Shown here: positions 1 to 12,548 of the stretch, piece by piece
Layout of the letters: the number at the start of each line of letters is the position of its first letter
Position numbering within the stretch: the stretch's first letter is position 1
Assembly: GCF_011075055.1 (NCBI RefSeq)
Contig: NW_025401112.1
Coordinates: 310,001 to 374,000 of the forward strand
Source of the DNA: Mangifera indica
Lineage: Eukaryota; Streptophyta; Magnoliopsida; Sapindales; Anacardiaceae
Length of the DNA: 64,000 bases
Direction: 5' to 3'
Made by a program: the position numbers and the translations under genes
Notes under the pieces: generated by a model
What the model saw: the letters and a program-made list of their open reading frames with translations, nothing else
Told to the model about the DNA's origin: nothing
Database searches by the model: none

Positions 1-157
1 GCGAGCAAAGTTTGGGATCAATGATAGACAGCTAAAGCCTAGTACAATAAGCAAAGAGCTTGGGAAAATTTTCCCATGGATGCCATCTCTCGTGGGAAGA
101 AATGACACAAAACCGGATAATTTGCAAGGGCCTTTAGGCTATCAAACTCTAAGCTGA
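1..157 (+). CDS. 3' terminal exon of an unidentified gene (partial)
   Basis: From base 2 the + strand reads 51 codons and a TGA at 155-157. The stretch includes the segments [12 protein letters not shown] and [12 protein letters not shown] and ends GPLGYQTLS. It is cut by the left window edge, so neither its start nor its upstream splice site can be seen. It is treated as coding because a diverged copy at about 6.88-7.03 kb keeps the same reading frame with mostly conservative changes, while the flanking DNA has diverged more. I do not recognise the family. The alternative is that it is a decayed fragment, like its copy. Confidence 0.45.
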   Translation, partial: RAKFGINDRQLKPSTISKELGKIFPWMPSLVGRNDTKPDNLQGPLGYQTLS

Positions 158-1370
158 TGAGTATGTGTGCTTTCTCAGTGATTTTACTGTGATTCATCAG
201 TTTCACTATTCACGAGGTTTTTCTAAGAAGCAATTTTGATTACTCTTTACAATCTTTTGCTCAAGAGATGTACCCATTGAAATCAGCAAGTTGTGTTCTT
301 TCGCTTTTAGTTGTAGGAATTATGATCTTTCGTTCTGAGTAGGGCTTCAGTAATTTGAAATGGGCTATTGGTCCCCAACCTAATTGATGTCCAGATATCC
401 AATGGCCATTTGTAGATTGAGAAGGTCATCATATGGGTGACAGAGGTTGCTACCATAATGACGGAGAAATGGGTGGCCTGTGGTTTATTATCCTGTGCTT
501 ATACCCATCTCTAACATTAGGGTCATAAATTATATATAGCATTTTAGATCAATACCAAATTAGTGCTACCCGGTAGATTAGATCGATATAATATAAGCCT
601 GTGAATGTGTCAAGGATATTTCCCATAGAAGATCCAACTGTTCCATTGTTACTGTTTAAGCATATCATATATGATTTGAGTTTGATCATATATATTAGCG
701 TAGTTATACATATAAGATTGTTTGACTTGCAAATAAAAATTCATAAAATTAGCTTATCATTATATACCAGTAGGTGGCTCAGTAAATTCCCTCTTCTGGA
801 TGTAGAATGTGTTTCTGATATTGAGGTATGTTATAACAACATGAGTTCACCAATTCCAACTTTCAAAAATACATCTTGCTGAATACGATTGGAGCTTGGC
901 TGGTTTCTTCATTTTGTTTTTCCTTAAGTTTGTTAAAATATATTGGAAATGGAATCAGACTTTGACAGCAATACTGGAAAGCAGTGCACAAATGCTACTA
1001 CTCTCTGAGTCCATTTTCACATACTTTATTACCCTCTTCCATTTTATTCTGGAAAAGGTTTCCATAAGGCAACATCACGGAATGTTTTGTTTCCTGCTGA
1101 ATCTATCTCCACTTCTAATCTATATCTGATTGGCTGCTTTTCTTCATCCTCTTCCCTTTTCCCTGTATAATATTTTTTCCACATTTGAAAAAGTTAATCA
1201 TTCCTTGAAGCTGGTTGGTTCATTCAATGAACACTTTGATTCCATGCTTTAATATGGGTGCGTGATGCCTCTGCGGGTTGTCATTTTCTGGAACATAATG
1301 CTACTTTTCTTGTCAACAGACATAGAGATTCTATCCTGACAAAACCAGTCATCTTACACTCCCAGCTGTA
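158..1370. repeat. Duplicated segment, copy 1 (downstream of the partial exon)
   Basis: Long patches of this segment recur at 6.88-7.85 kb in the same orientation. Examples are the stretch ending tttactgtgattcat, the phrase gctcaagagatgtaccc, and the block at 1290-1365 that includes attctatcctgacaaaacc. Copy 1 has extra DNA at about 460-1070 that is missing from copy 2. No long open frame with recognisable protein similarity was found after the stop at 157. It is probably 3' untranslated and downstream DNA of the partial gene. Confidence 0.6.
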
Positions 1371-2390
1371 GTCATTTTAGACCAGAGCTTGACTGGGAAA
1401 ATGTTAAAAGAACTTTCTTTCTGTTATGAATTTAATACGTAAGTATAAAAAGATAAATGATTAAAGAAGAATAGAGAAGGGAAGAGAGGAAGAGCAAAAG
1501 CAATTGAAGAAAAATGATGTCCGGATGAAGAAATATATATATATATAATGAAGTGAGGAGGGGCCTATTTATAGAAATCTTGGCCGCCCCTCCAGGCAAG
1601 CAAATTGCCAATTTTCAAACCAAATTTCCAAGGCTATCAATGCATTCACACTCTCTTGGCCAAAATTTCTTCTCCTGCGTCAGCTTTACTAATTTCTTCT
1701 TGCAACAATAAATATTTCCTACCACTTTTCTTGACTTGCTTTGGTGGAAAGTCACCTGCATCTGTAACACTTTCACCTTATTATGTATATTTATATTTTG
1801 TTTCTAAAGAAACCAGCGATATTAAAATTTTAATTGTATAAAAATAAAATAATAATTTTTATATTATTAATTAAAAAATAAGAAATTTTTGTAAAATGTA
1901 TCCGTTTTAAATATAATAATGTAATCTTTAAAAATATAATTATATTGGCTTCAAATTTATTAAAATATAATTATTATTTTTAAAATTATTATAGTAAAAA
2001 TAATATGTCAAAAAGTTTTGAAGACCCGAGACTTTTTAAAAATTTTTAATTACTCTTAAAAATTTTCATAAAAACATGATATTTCAAAAATTATAAAGAT
2101 AAAAATATTTTTATTTAAAAAAAGATAAATAAAAAATGAGAGTAAAAAAAATAAATAAATAATTTATTATATAATTTAGGTATTTAAAATATTATTTTTA
2201 ATTTTTAAATATATAATAAATTTTTAAAAATAAAATAATATAAATAAAATAATAATTTTATTTTTTAAAACTATTATTTTATTAACCAATCTTAATTCTA
2301 AATAAAAAATTTTGAAAAAAAAATTATTTCTATTAATTAAAGATGAAAAAAAAAATATTATAAGGCTAAACCTTGTCTGAGAAAATGTCA
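1371..2390. other. AT-rich intergenic DNA
   Basis: Includes a short (AT)n run near 1533-1546. From about 1840 to 2360 there are long poly-A and poly-T-like stretches with no recognisable gene, tRNA or splice structure. Confidence 0.5.
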
Positions 2391-2394
2391 TTCA

Positions 2395-2800
2395 CTCTCT
2401 TATAAAACAATAAAAATTACAAACAAACAAAGTGCCTCCCGCAAAAGCTTGTACAACAATTACATGAAGAACTGCTCCCCTTGATTCAAAGGATTACGTA
2501 AACAACCGCAATTCCAGGAAACATACAATTGTGAACGTGACTTTGAAGATGAATGTGTGGGTTCCAGCTGTTTAAAGTGATAGCAGCTGTAGTGGAGTAC
2601 TTTTTCAGCTTTGACAAAGACAATTGCTCGGAGACTTTCAGCAGCCAGCTGGGGAAACTTGGGGAACATTGCCAAACAGATCCCTCCACGCACCCAGCTG
2701 AATATCGTTCACATGAATTCATTGTTCATAGTCAGAAATCCGAACAATGAATTTCATCAGCATATTACGTTGACGAAGTTTATTTTACAGTAATAATTGT
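2395..2800. other. Less AT-rich, gene-like segment without an identified product
   Basis: The base composition is more balanced here than in the surrounding DNA, and both strands carry overlapping short open frames (minus 2460-2722, plus 2553-2793). None has a motif I recognise and none dominates the others. It could be an exon relic or a 3' untranslated region of a decayed gene. No product is assigned. Confidence 0.25.
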
Positions 2801-5800
2801 TCTATAGGAACAGCTGGAGCCAACTTTTTACATAATTGATATTCACTAGCTGTCTTTGCACTCCATCTTTGTCTAGAATCATTGGCTTTCCTCTCGTTTC
2901 TCTGTGTCTCCTAAACTTATTCATTTGTTGATGTCTGGAAGAACTGTAATGGTTATCTGGTTCTGAGTTATCCTTCAATCTTTTTCAGGTACTTCTAACT
3001 CTTTCTTTCTTTTTTTTTTTTTTACATAAATAGATGTCTGGAAGAACTGTAATGGTTATTTTGTTCTGGGTTACCCTTCAAAATTTTTATGTATGGGCTG
3101 CATGCAGGCTTGTATGTATTGTACTTAGTTCTTTAAGCATCTAACAAAATCAGTAAGGCTAATCATGCACATGAAATTATAAATATGAAAACTTTAAGAA
3201 AGTTTGAATGATTTACAGGGATTAGCTGCTGCATGACATCTTGTCCTCTGTGGCTAAGGAGATAACTAACCTTGAATACAATAATTTCAGATATGCTTGT
3301 TCGAACAATTAATTTTGGAATGGGAGGAGTTGGCAAGAATTCAGGTAATATGATGCTAATTTTGAATTATGTTTATTTATTCCCTTCTTGTATAACAGTC
3401 TAGAAACTGCAAATGGTATATCAAACGGATCTGCATAATGAAGGTCTCTTCTTGAAAGAATTTTCATTTTTTCCTTCAACAAGAATTTGGGTATTTCAAA
3501 AGAGGTTTTGGAACTAAGTTTTAGGATTTATTATTATTTGCTTATATACAATACCTGTATTGATTAAAATTGTTTAATATTTATAAGTTTTTATTTCTAT
3601 AAATTTTGATTGTCGAAGTCTTGAATTTTTGTGGTTGATTTATCATAGCATATAATTTCAATATAATTTACACAGGTAAATATGATGGATTTACTTGATA
3701 TTGTATCTTATCATTAGGTGTACATCACAAATGGAGCATTTGGTATTGTGTCAAGCAGACGGTGTCACCTAATTAGGTGAGGGTTTTGACGATTGCAGTA
3801 TTTTTATGTTACGTTTTTTAAAGTATGACGGTTTCACAAAGTTTGGATTTTCTTTGCAAGTCATCCACTTCAATACGTTAGCATTCGGTCTTAAATTGTA
3901 TTTTCACTATATTGAGTAGATTATAGATGTATATTTGTATTTATTATAAGTTATTTATATGATTTATGAGTTATGTATATATTTATTTATGATGGATTAT
4001 AAGTTGTCATATTTTTTTAGATTTTTTTTTCAATTTTATTGTAACTTATTTGATAAAATATGAATCTATATTTAAATAATATGGACATATATTTGAAACA
4101 TAAATAGTATTCATTCTAATAATTGGGTTAAGTAAAAATTATTTACACTAAATAAATTACATGGAATATAAATAAGTATTTAAATGAAACATTAATCAAA
4201 TTATATTAATTATATTTTATTTTAATAAATACATAAATCATATATTGATCATGATAAATAGAAGATTGTAAAGATTTTTTTCTTTTATTTCTTCTAGATG
4301 ACTCTGATGAGATGGTGCTTGACTTTTGCATTATGTTTGGATATATCTTAGTTGATTATACCGATTACAAACCTTGGGTGTAAAAATCTCACCTTGTAAA
4401 GAACATTGATTTTTATTTCAAGGAGACCTAATCGATAAGGATTAAGAGCAGGGGTAGGATAATTTTTTTTTTTCAGTTGGTAACCATTCAAATCGGTTTC
4501 ATAGTAAATTAACAAGTACTTTGTATATTACACAGTGGTAATCGGTGGTGTAGAAAGGATGGCCTTATGTATAGACATTTGTGAGTCTTATATCTTATAA
4601 TAGCAACAATACATTGGTGTAGAATACGTGAAAACTATATCTTTTTACATGTATAAACCATTTCATGAAAGTTTACAATGCTTATATATTTACCATTGTT
4701 TATAACTTGATATTGAACATTTGTAATTAGGTGAATCTCGAGACACATAACTTTAAACACGTGGTGACTGAGTTTCTCTTTTGTCCATGGGATAACATAA
4801 TATAAGTATTCATCTGGAATTTGAAAAACATTGGTACATTTGTTAATAAACAAACATAAAGATAAAAACTCATTGTTAATTAGATCATTGTTATTAACTC
4901 TATATATTTACATGGTTTTTTCTCTCATAAAATTATTGTTACAATGTGTCTGGAATGAACTCGATAAACATTATAATTGACAAATCTTGTGCATGTCTAA
5001 TGAGCGTATTAAATGATTATGTAATATTAATTGTTATTATATTGTACATATACTTTAAAAAATTTATCCTGTTTCATTGGTGAAACTTCACCTCATTTAG
5101 GTAAGTCCCAATTTAAAGATGTACCTCGTCAATAGAGTTTATCATAGATGCAAAATTTGTCTCTATATATGACTTGGAGGCTTTGTAGTATATATATGTA
5201 ACTTGTGAATTTGTAAATAATACGAGAACTTCATTATCAAAATTTATAAAATTTTCATAAATATAAAAATTTTATAAATGCATAAACATGTTACTTATGA
5301 ATTGCACTTGTACTTTGATTATAAGTTATAAAAAAAAGGAGATGACAAAAATATTCATGATGTATATCTGGAATGACTTCACTTATTGAAGAGTATATAA
5401 CATAATGTTGATCTATGATTATTGTCAACTATGATATTTAAATGATGCAATTTTTAAGTTTTGTTAGAAACCAATACCACGTTTTATGATCTTCTTTTTC
5501 ATCAATGTAGAAAGTAATTGAGTAAATTTAGTTATTATCGTTAAGGGTTATTGCTAAAAATAAATGTCTCAAATATCAAACTTTAAAAAAAGCAAAGTCA
5601 ATACAAATAACAAGTCAAAGATATTGTTTAAATACACAGATAAAACAATTTAATGACATGAAAAATATATAAACTAATGTTCATCGTCTGATTCTACAAC
5701 TATAATAGTTTCCAAATTAACACATTTTAAATTATAGTAATAATTGAGTAATAGCATAAATGACTCTTCTGATTAGCTGTTTAATGTATGTAATACTGAA

Positions 5801-6340
5801 TTTCTTGTTTGTCAGGGCTATGAGTATGAAATATCGATTTTATAATTGTCAGCAATATCTATAATAATCTCTTTAGACCGATAAATATAATCGATCAATA
5901 TAAACTTTGATTTTATTAATTAACCTAAAACTTAGACCTTAACTTGTCTGTGATATAAGTTTATCTAATCTACTAAGTATGTGTTTTAAAATTTTATAAA
6001 GATATGATATTTCAAAAATCATAATTTATACTTAATATGCGATTATAAAATAAAAATATCTCTATGTATAAAAAAAATTAGAGAAATAAAAGAGAAGAGT
6101 TAACAAAATAATTTTTAATATAATTTAGATATTTAAAATATTATTTTTAATTTTTGGTTATATAATAATTATAAAAAATAAAATTATATATATATATATA
6201 TAATAATAAATTTTTTAAGACCGAGGGACTATTTTTCATCTAAAGTATTTTTTTATCTTAAGTTTTCACATATTAAATTAAAGATAAAATAATAATCAAT
6301 TGTATGTGATAAATCATCTGTATATTTATTTTGTGTATAC
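2801..6340. other. AT-rich intergenic DNA with a short local duplication
   Basis: Bases 2931-2988 and 3032-3090 are a diverged direct repeat sharing gatgtctggaagaactgtaa. A minus-strand open frame at 4635-4853 (72 codons) has no recognisable motif. The rest of the stretch is AT-rich with no supported gene. Confidence 0.4.
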
Positions 6341-6351
6341 ATAATTTTATT

Positions 6352-6480
6352 AATTTGCATATTACTCCACCCCATCATAATCAACTTCGAATATTGTTGC
6401 ACGTAGTCAGTCTCTTCAACTCCATGTTGCTCTTACCATTCAAAAACAATACAATACTACATAAGCATCAATTCAAGCAA
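6352..6480 (-). pseudogene. Relic of the last exon and 3' UTR of proline dehydrogenase
   Basis: This stretch is similar over about 130 bases to the region around the last exon of the intact proline dehydrogenase gene at 11.05-11.18 kb, in the same orientation. The minus strand reads catggagttgaagag where the intact gene reads caaggagttgaagag. The downstream part also matches (atattcgaagttg against atattctaagttg), as does the intron side (aacaatacaatactacat against aacacaatactacat). The coding frame is broken by small indels and none of the other exons was found nearby. I infer a remnant of an old tandem duplication of the ProDH locus. Confidence 0.55.
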
Positions 6481-6874
6481 TAAAATTATTGTGTATTTAA
6501 TTTTGAGTATCTAATTAGGTATGTAAATAATATATTATCATATGATTAGAAATAAATATAGATTAGATCGAGTTTAAACATCCTTTGACTTGAGTTTTGT
6601 TAAAATAGAAAATTATTCGGTTCGAGTTTGTTGGCTTGGATGAATGAGGTTTGACATAAGTACAATCAGGTTCGACAGTGGCCCCTATAATAAAGAAATT
6701 TTATTAAAATTTTTAAAAGTTATTTTCCCTAACATTATTTTATGTGAATGAATGAGGTTAATAATAGGAATAATAAATATATAGCTCTTATGAAAATGAG
6801 GGTCGACTTGAGTCGGGTTTGAGTTTAAATTTAGGTTTGTTTGAGTGTAACTTAATTAAAAGGAGTCAATAGAG

Positions 6875-7850
6875 AAAGCAAAGTTTGGGATTGATGACGG
6901 ACAGCTAAAGCCTAATACAAAAAGCAAAAAGCTTGGGAAATTTTTCCCATGGAAGCCATCTCTCATGGGAAAAAATGACCCAAAACAGAATGGTTTGCCA
7001 GGGCCTTTAGGCTATCAGGCTCTAAGCTGGCCGGTATGTATATATGCTTTCTCAGTTATTTTACTGTGATTCATTAATTTCACTACTCTTGAAGTTTTTC
7101 TTAGATCAAAAGGCTTAAGCGATTACCTCCGAGAGATAGTTTGAGTGACAATAGAGAAGACTCTATGCATAAAAAAGCATAGGTATGCTTAAGCAATTTT
7201 GATTTATCTTTACATTCTTTTGCTCAAGAGATATACCCATTGAAACAAGTGAAACCAATCTATTCTTTCACATTTAGCTACAGGAATTATGATCTTTCTT
7301 TGCTCAAAATTATGATATATCTCTACTTTGAGTCAGATCACTCTTCTATAGTTGAACCGATTATACCAAATAAGTAAAATTTTAGGAGTCATCAATTTTA
7401 CGCTCAAGAGTTTAATTTTTGTATGAATTTTTACTTATATATATATTTTTTTATCATTTAAATTACTTTTAAGAGTGCATACTTAAATAATTTTGAAATA
7501 TGCTGTTGACTCCAAAGCTAATAGATATGCAGTTAGTGCTTATAATGATGTTACATCAAATCAATATCATGGAATCTTGTTTCATGCTGAATCTATCTCC
7601 ACTTTGATATCTGGTTGGCTGCATTTCCTCTTCATCTCCCTTTTTCCCTTTATATTATTTCTTCCACGCCTGAAAAAGTTAATATCATTCAAGCAAGTGG
7701 GCAACACTTTGATTTCATGCTTTAAAATGGGTGGATGATTCTTCGTCTGCTTGTCGTTTTCATGGACATAAAGTTGCAGGTCTTGTCAGCATACTTACAG
7801 ATTCTATCCTGACAAAACCAGTCATCATACACTCCCAGCTGGTTTGGATT
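6875..7850 (+). pseudogene. Duplicated segment, copy 2 (diverged copy of bases 1-1370)
   Basis: The first 150 bases keep the reading frame of the partial exon at the left edge. Readable segments are AKFGIDDGQLKP, FPWKPSLMGKND and GPLGYQALS. The original stop codon has become tgg, so the frame runs on (SWPVC) to a later stop. The following DNA matches copy 1 in patches up to the block near 7800-7840 (attctatcctgacaaaacc). An insertion relative to copy 1 lies at about 7105-7190. No upstream exon was found, so this looks like a fragment of a duplicated gene. Confidence 0.5.
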
Positions 7851-8537
7851 TCACTGGCTGATTCCGACTCCCACTGTCGTGGAGCTAGTTATTAGATTTA
7901 CAATTTTATTTATTTAATATGGGTGATTTCATCTAAAAAAATAATTTTACAATTATATGAATAAAAGCTTTTTTAATAAATACAATCATATTCAACCCAT
8001 AAATAATTATTATTATATAAATGGTTCTGATAATTATTTTATATATTATTAAATTTATTATATCATATTAAAATAATAGGATTTAATTTAGACTAAAATA
8101 AAATTATACTTAATAATAATAATAATAAGATATGTTATTAATACTGTCAAACTATAGGTTGTTGATGACATTTTTTATTATAAACTAATATAAACAATTC
8201 GAAATTTTGCACAAGATATATATGATAGTAATGATTGGAGTTTGAAAAGATTCAATAAATCTGTTACAATTGTCTGAAACTTAATATGAATATGAGTGTG
8301 AAAGTTGAGTAAATAAGAAATAATAATACCAAAACTTTTTATGTTGTTCAATCAAACGATTGAAATGTCTACATTTACAGTGTTCTCACTAGTCTATAAT
8401 GTTATATAAGGATCATTATTTTTAATTTTTCTCTTTTTATATACATATTTTTTTTTTAGGGAAAAGACCTTTCCGGAATTTGTTGAGGCATTGATACTCT
8501 AAAACCAATCAGTTTAGCAATATGCACACGGCAAGAT

Positions 8538-8598
<61 letters not shown>

Positions 8599-9200
8599 TA
8601 TATAAAAAAAATTGTGAGTCATACATGTATATTTATAGTTATTTTATAAATATTTGTATCTTCAGTATTTTCTTAATCTAAGACACAAATAATACAACAA
8701 AATTATTATTATATTAAATAAGTATATCAAAAGGTAATGACAAATCCCACATATCAAGAGTATTTACCACAATCTGATACAACATACGAGTGTATATTAA
8801 TTAGATATTTATTGTCTGACATGAGATTTCTAGAATATTTAGAATGCGAATAAATCAATCCTTGATCTTGAGATTTCAAAATAATCCCATTGTATATAAA
8901 ATTTGACCCCTATATGATGTTGTAAAGTTCTAAATCGAGCTCCAAAGATCCTTACATAATTTTTGTTCTCCTCTAAAACTTCACAATATTACATTTATGC
9001 GAATGTTAACGTTAGCATAAGATCCTTCCCACAACCATGCTTTGATATTCAAGATAGTAGTTTAGTTTTTAACCATATAATTGCTTTCGCAAGATTCTTA
9101 ATATACATAGATGGATAAGAGTGCAAGTGGGGAGTGGAATCCATGTCGTATACGATTTCAATTCAATGCACCTAAATTTTTTAAAATCATCTTATTATTT
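7851..9200. other. AT-rich intergenic DNA
   Basis: No supported gene. Contains the dinucleotide and tetranucleotide microsatellite at 8541-8602, listed separately, and otherwise unstructured AT-rich DNA. Confidence 0.45.
8541..8602. repeat. (TA)n followed by (TATG)n microsatellite
   Basis: About 30 bases of alternating ta are followed directly by repeated tatg units. A compound simple-sequence repeat, seen directly. Confidence 0.9.
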
Positions 9201-10052
9201 TGGTCAAAGGACTTTTTCCTACCCAATGTTTAATTTATTTTCAAATGCTTACTATAAAATTTTAAAAACTCAAATACCTATCTTTTTGTTAAAATTATTT
9301 GTTAGAGTTAAAAATAAAATCGTCATTTAATAAAATATTTTTAAAAAACTAAAATTTTATCTTATTTTCTCATTTAGTTTAAAAAATTAACTTTTTTTTA
9401 TACAAAAGTTTGAAAAGTTTACTTTTTTCTTAGAGTCTTTTTCTTTTTTCTCCAATAATTGAAATTTGTTCTTGTTGTTGACCAACATTTCCACCATCTT
9501 TTTCTCCTATCATCAAACTTCCCACCATCTCATTTTCGTCACATCTTTGTCTGATGAATCATCTTTCTTTGGTTGACAATTAACATCTCTATAATCGTTT
9601 GATGTCGTTCTTTAATTACGAAGATGAATTATTTTTGTTTGGCTAAAAAGACAAAGATGATAAATCGTCTTCGTCTCTTCGTCGAACAAAAGTGACTTGT
9701 CTTTGTTTGAAGAAAATGAGATGTTGGAAAGGTCAATGATAAGAGAAGAAGATAGTGGAAAGATTGGCTAACAAAGGGAATGGATTCTGATCATCAGAAA
9801 AAAGAAAAAAAAACTATAGAGGGAAAAGTGAATTTTTTAAATTTTTGGATAGAGAAAAATTATTAATTTTTTAAACTAAACAGGAGAAATAAGATAAAAT
9901 TTTAATTTTTAAATATTTTTTTATTACATAACGAATTTATTCTTAATTATAATAAAAAATTTTAATAAAAAGGTACATATTTAAATTTTTTAAAATTTTA
10001 CATATGTGAGTGGAGCGTTTGTCAAACCTTGGGTGGGAATAAGTCTTTTGGC
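9201..10052. mobile_element. Inverted-repeat element, family D copy 1
   Basis: The left end reads ggtcaaaggactttttccta. The right end, read on the minus strand, begins gccaaaagacttattcccac. These are recognisable inverted repeats, and the same ends recur at 51.1, 52.1 and 55.2 kb. The interior is AT-rich with small palindromic segments and has no transposase. I interpret it as a non-autonomous DNA transposon (MITE-like). The superfamily is not assigned, because no clear target duplication was identified. Confidence 0.55.
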
Positions 10053-11088
10053 TTATTTTATATATATAAAATATATGGCACATGGGTGGCTGTTCTCCAT
10101 TTCTTTTATTTTAATTTATAGGATTTGGCCTCCACATCATGTCTCATTCGGCATTCCATCCTTTTAGGAGGATGACAATTCCAATGTACAGTTCTACAAG
10201 GCGTGCCCATTCTTCCGCCACATGCAATTCTGTTAATTATATGTAGCGGCCACTGGCCATCCAAAAATAGGATAACGTAATTGATTAGATAAACAATATT
10301 TTCAAAAAGAATATCAAACTTAATTTATGTTGAGTTTCCAAATTCAAATTTAAATTTAAATTCAAATTCAACTTACTTAAAACCTAACATAACTTCGAGC
10401 CCGGACAAAAATGAACCTCTAACTATTGCGTCAACTCTAGTTAGTAAAAATATATATTATTTATGTATTAAATACGTTATTTTAAATTTTTAAAATTAAA
10501 ATATATTAAACATATATTTTACACATTTTTTTTTGTATAAAACAAGTATTTTTGCTGTTTTAAATATTTTTTTATGAATTTTTAAAGTACAAAAATATCT
10601 ATGATATTTTTAATTAATTACTATAATATCATAATTATATATAATAAAAAAAACTTAATTTTTTGTTATTTAAATCATTAATGCGTATTTTATACTTTCA
10701 ATGGTTTTATGAACACAATCTACGGATCTCTTATATACGTTAATGATCTTAATTCAAATATTAATAAATTATAATATTTTAATGATGATTTGATAAAAAA
10801 TTTATAAAATAATAATTTAAAGTTTATTTAATAGTTATTTATATTTTTTATATTTTATAAAAAAATTTATAAAATAATATTATTTTAAGGAGGTTGAATT
10901 TTTTATTATATATTATATTATATTATATTATATTTAATTGGCAACTTTTAGGCTAATAATCATAAAATAAAATAAGAAAATATTATTAAAAATAGCAAAT
11001 TGCTACAAAGTCTGTTCTAACTTATTCATTTACAAAGATTTCCATTTTCCTAAGCTTAAATTACTCCACCACCACCTCCATCTTCAAC
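10053..11088. other. AT-rich DNA downstream of proline dehydrogenase
   Basis: No gene is supported. The part closest to 11088 should include the 3' UTR of the minus-strand ProDH gene. Confidence 0.45.
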
Positions 11089-12508
11089 TTAGAATATTGA
11101 AGCGGTCAGTCTTCTCTTCAACTCCTTGCTGCAATCACATTAAAAAACAACACAATACTACATCAACATCATTTCATATGCATTTGAAAATTTTTTCGAA
11201 AAGTATTCAATTGAATATTTAGATAATACGGAAATTTTCGTTACCTCATTAGTTGCCTATCAAGGCTTGAAGCTGACAAAAATCCTCTGTTCTCTTCAGC
11301 TCTTCTCAGAAGATAAGGCATAACCGTGTCAATTGGTCCATAAGGCATATATTTGCTCACTTTAAACCCTGCATTTCTCAGTCCAAACGACAACGCATCC
11401 GACATTCCATACAGCTGAGCGAATTCAACTCTCGAGTTTCTCTTATCGATCCCCAGATCCCTCGCCTTCGCCACCGCCATTTGCCCTGATTTAACATTGT
11501 GGGTTGCAAGAACAACGCCGCCGGAGCCATCGGCGATCTTATCAAGCATGAAGGAAGCACAGTCATTGAAACACGCATGAGTCTCCTCTATGCTGTTGTG
11601 AATCGGCGATTCAAACCCTAAAGAAGATGCGATCTTACTTTCGCTTGACATGTAGGCTCCTCTCACCAGCTTATACCCCATCGGAATTCCCATTTTCCTG
11701 GCGGCTTCCGTCGCAAGTAACAGTCTTTCTTTCGCATCCTTCAAATACGTTTGAATTGTGTTATATACAATCAAATTATCACCTTTATTATACGTAAGCG
11801 CCGACGCGTATGTTGAATAATCAATGGCGGGTTGCACCGCCGTGTCCTCCGCGTCCACCACCAACGGAATATTCCCTTCCTCGCACGCTCGACAGAGTTT
11901 TATTATTCTTTCATAACTCTGTTGGAGTTCGTTTTCTTCTTCTTGCGTCAACGGCTCTGGTTTTTCAAGTGTGTGATATAACGGGCTGTTGTCCGCGAAA
12001 ATGGGAAAATCGTGGAGCTTCCATGGGAGATTGAAAGAAGAATCCTTCTGTTGCCATCTCAATAAATCGCTGACTCGCTTCAATAAACTCATTGGGCAAA
12101 TCGCCGAGACTTTCAGTACCACAAAGCTCACCTGTTAAATTGAAAATTCAATTTCAGACATGACAATTCAAAGATTTCGTCGCGATTAAAGCTTTGACTA
12201 ACAGATGTACAGAAATTTCTGCCATTATTTTAAAAATGCTGGTCTTATCCTGCCATGTCGGCCTCAAAATATTCAGTCTTAAATTGTACACGTCATTTTG
12301 AAAAATCTTGTTGACGGCGTTAATGGCGGGCTGTTTCTTTACTTTTCTTATCTGGAGATGACAGGAAGAAATCTGTCCGCTTTTTCAGCTCTCTAACCGC
12401 CGTCTGCCGGCGGAGCAAATAGCCTAATTGACTCAAGTTTCCAGAAATTTTTCTTGGATTAATTGGATAATCATTGATAATTAAGAAGTCAAAAAAACTA
12501 AAGATTAT

Positions 12509-12548
<40 letters not shown>

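Noticed and set aside
3311..3346. A reading frame FGMGGVGKNS resembling the NB-ARC P-loop of plant resistance genes
   Set aside because: Only about ten residues match. The essential Thr/Ser positions differ, no other NB-ARC or LRR motif was found nearby, and the frame is short, so chance is likely.
4635..4853. Minus-strand frame of 72 codons in AT-rich DNA
   Set aside because: No motif, promoter, splice or homology support.
7493..7738. Plus-strand frame of 81 codons
   Set aside because: It lies in the non-coding part of the duplicated segment, and copy 1 does not preserve the frame.
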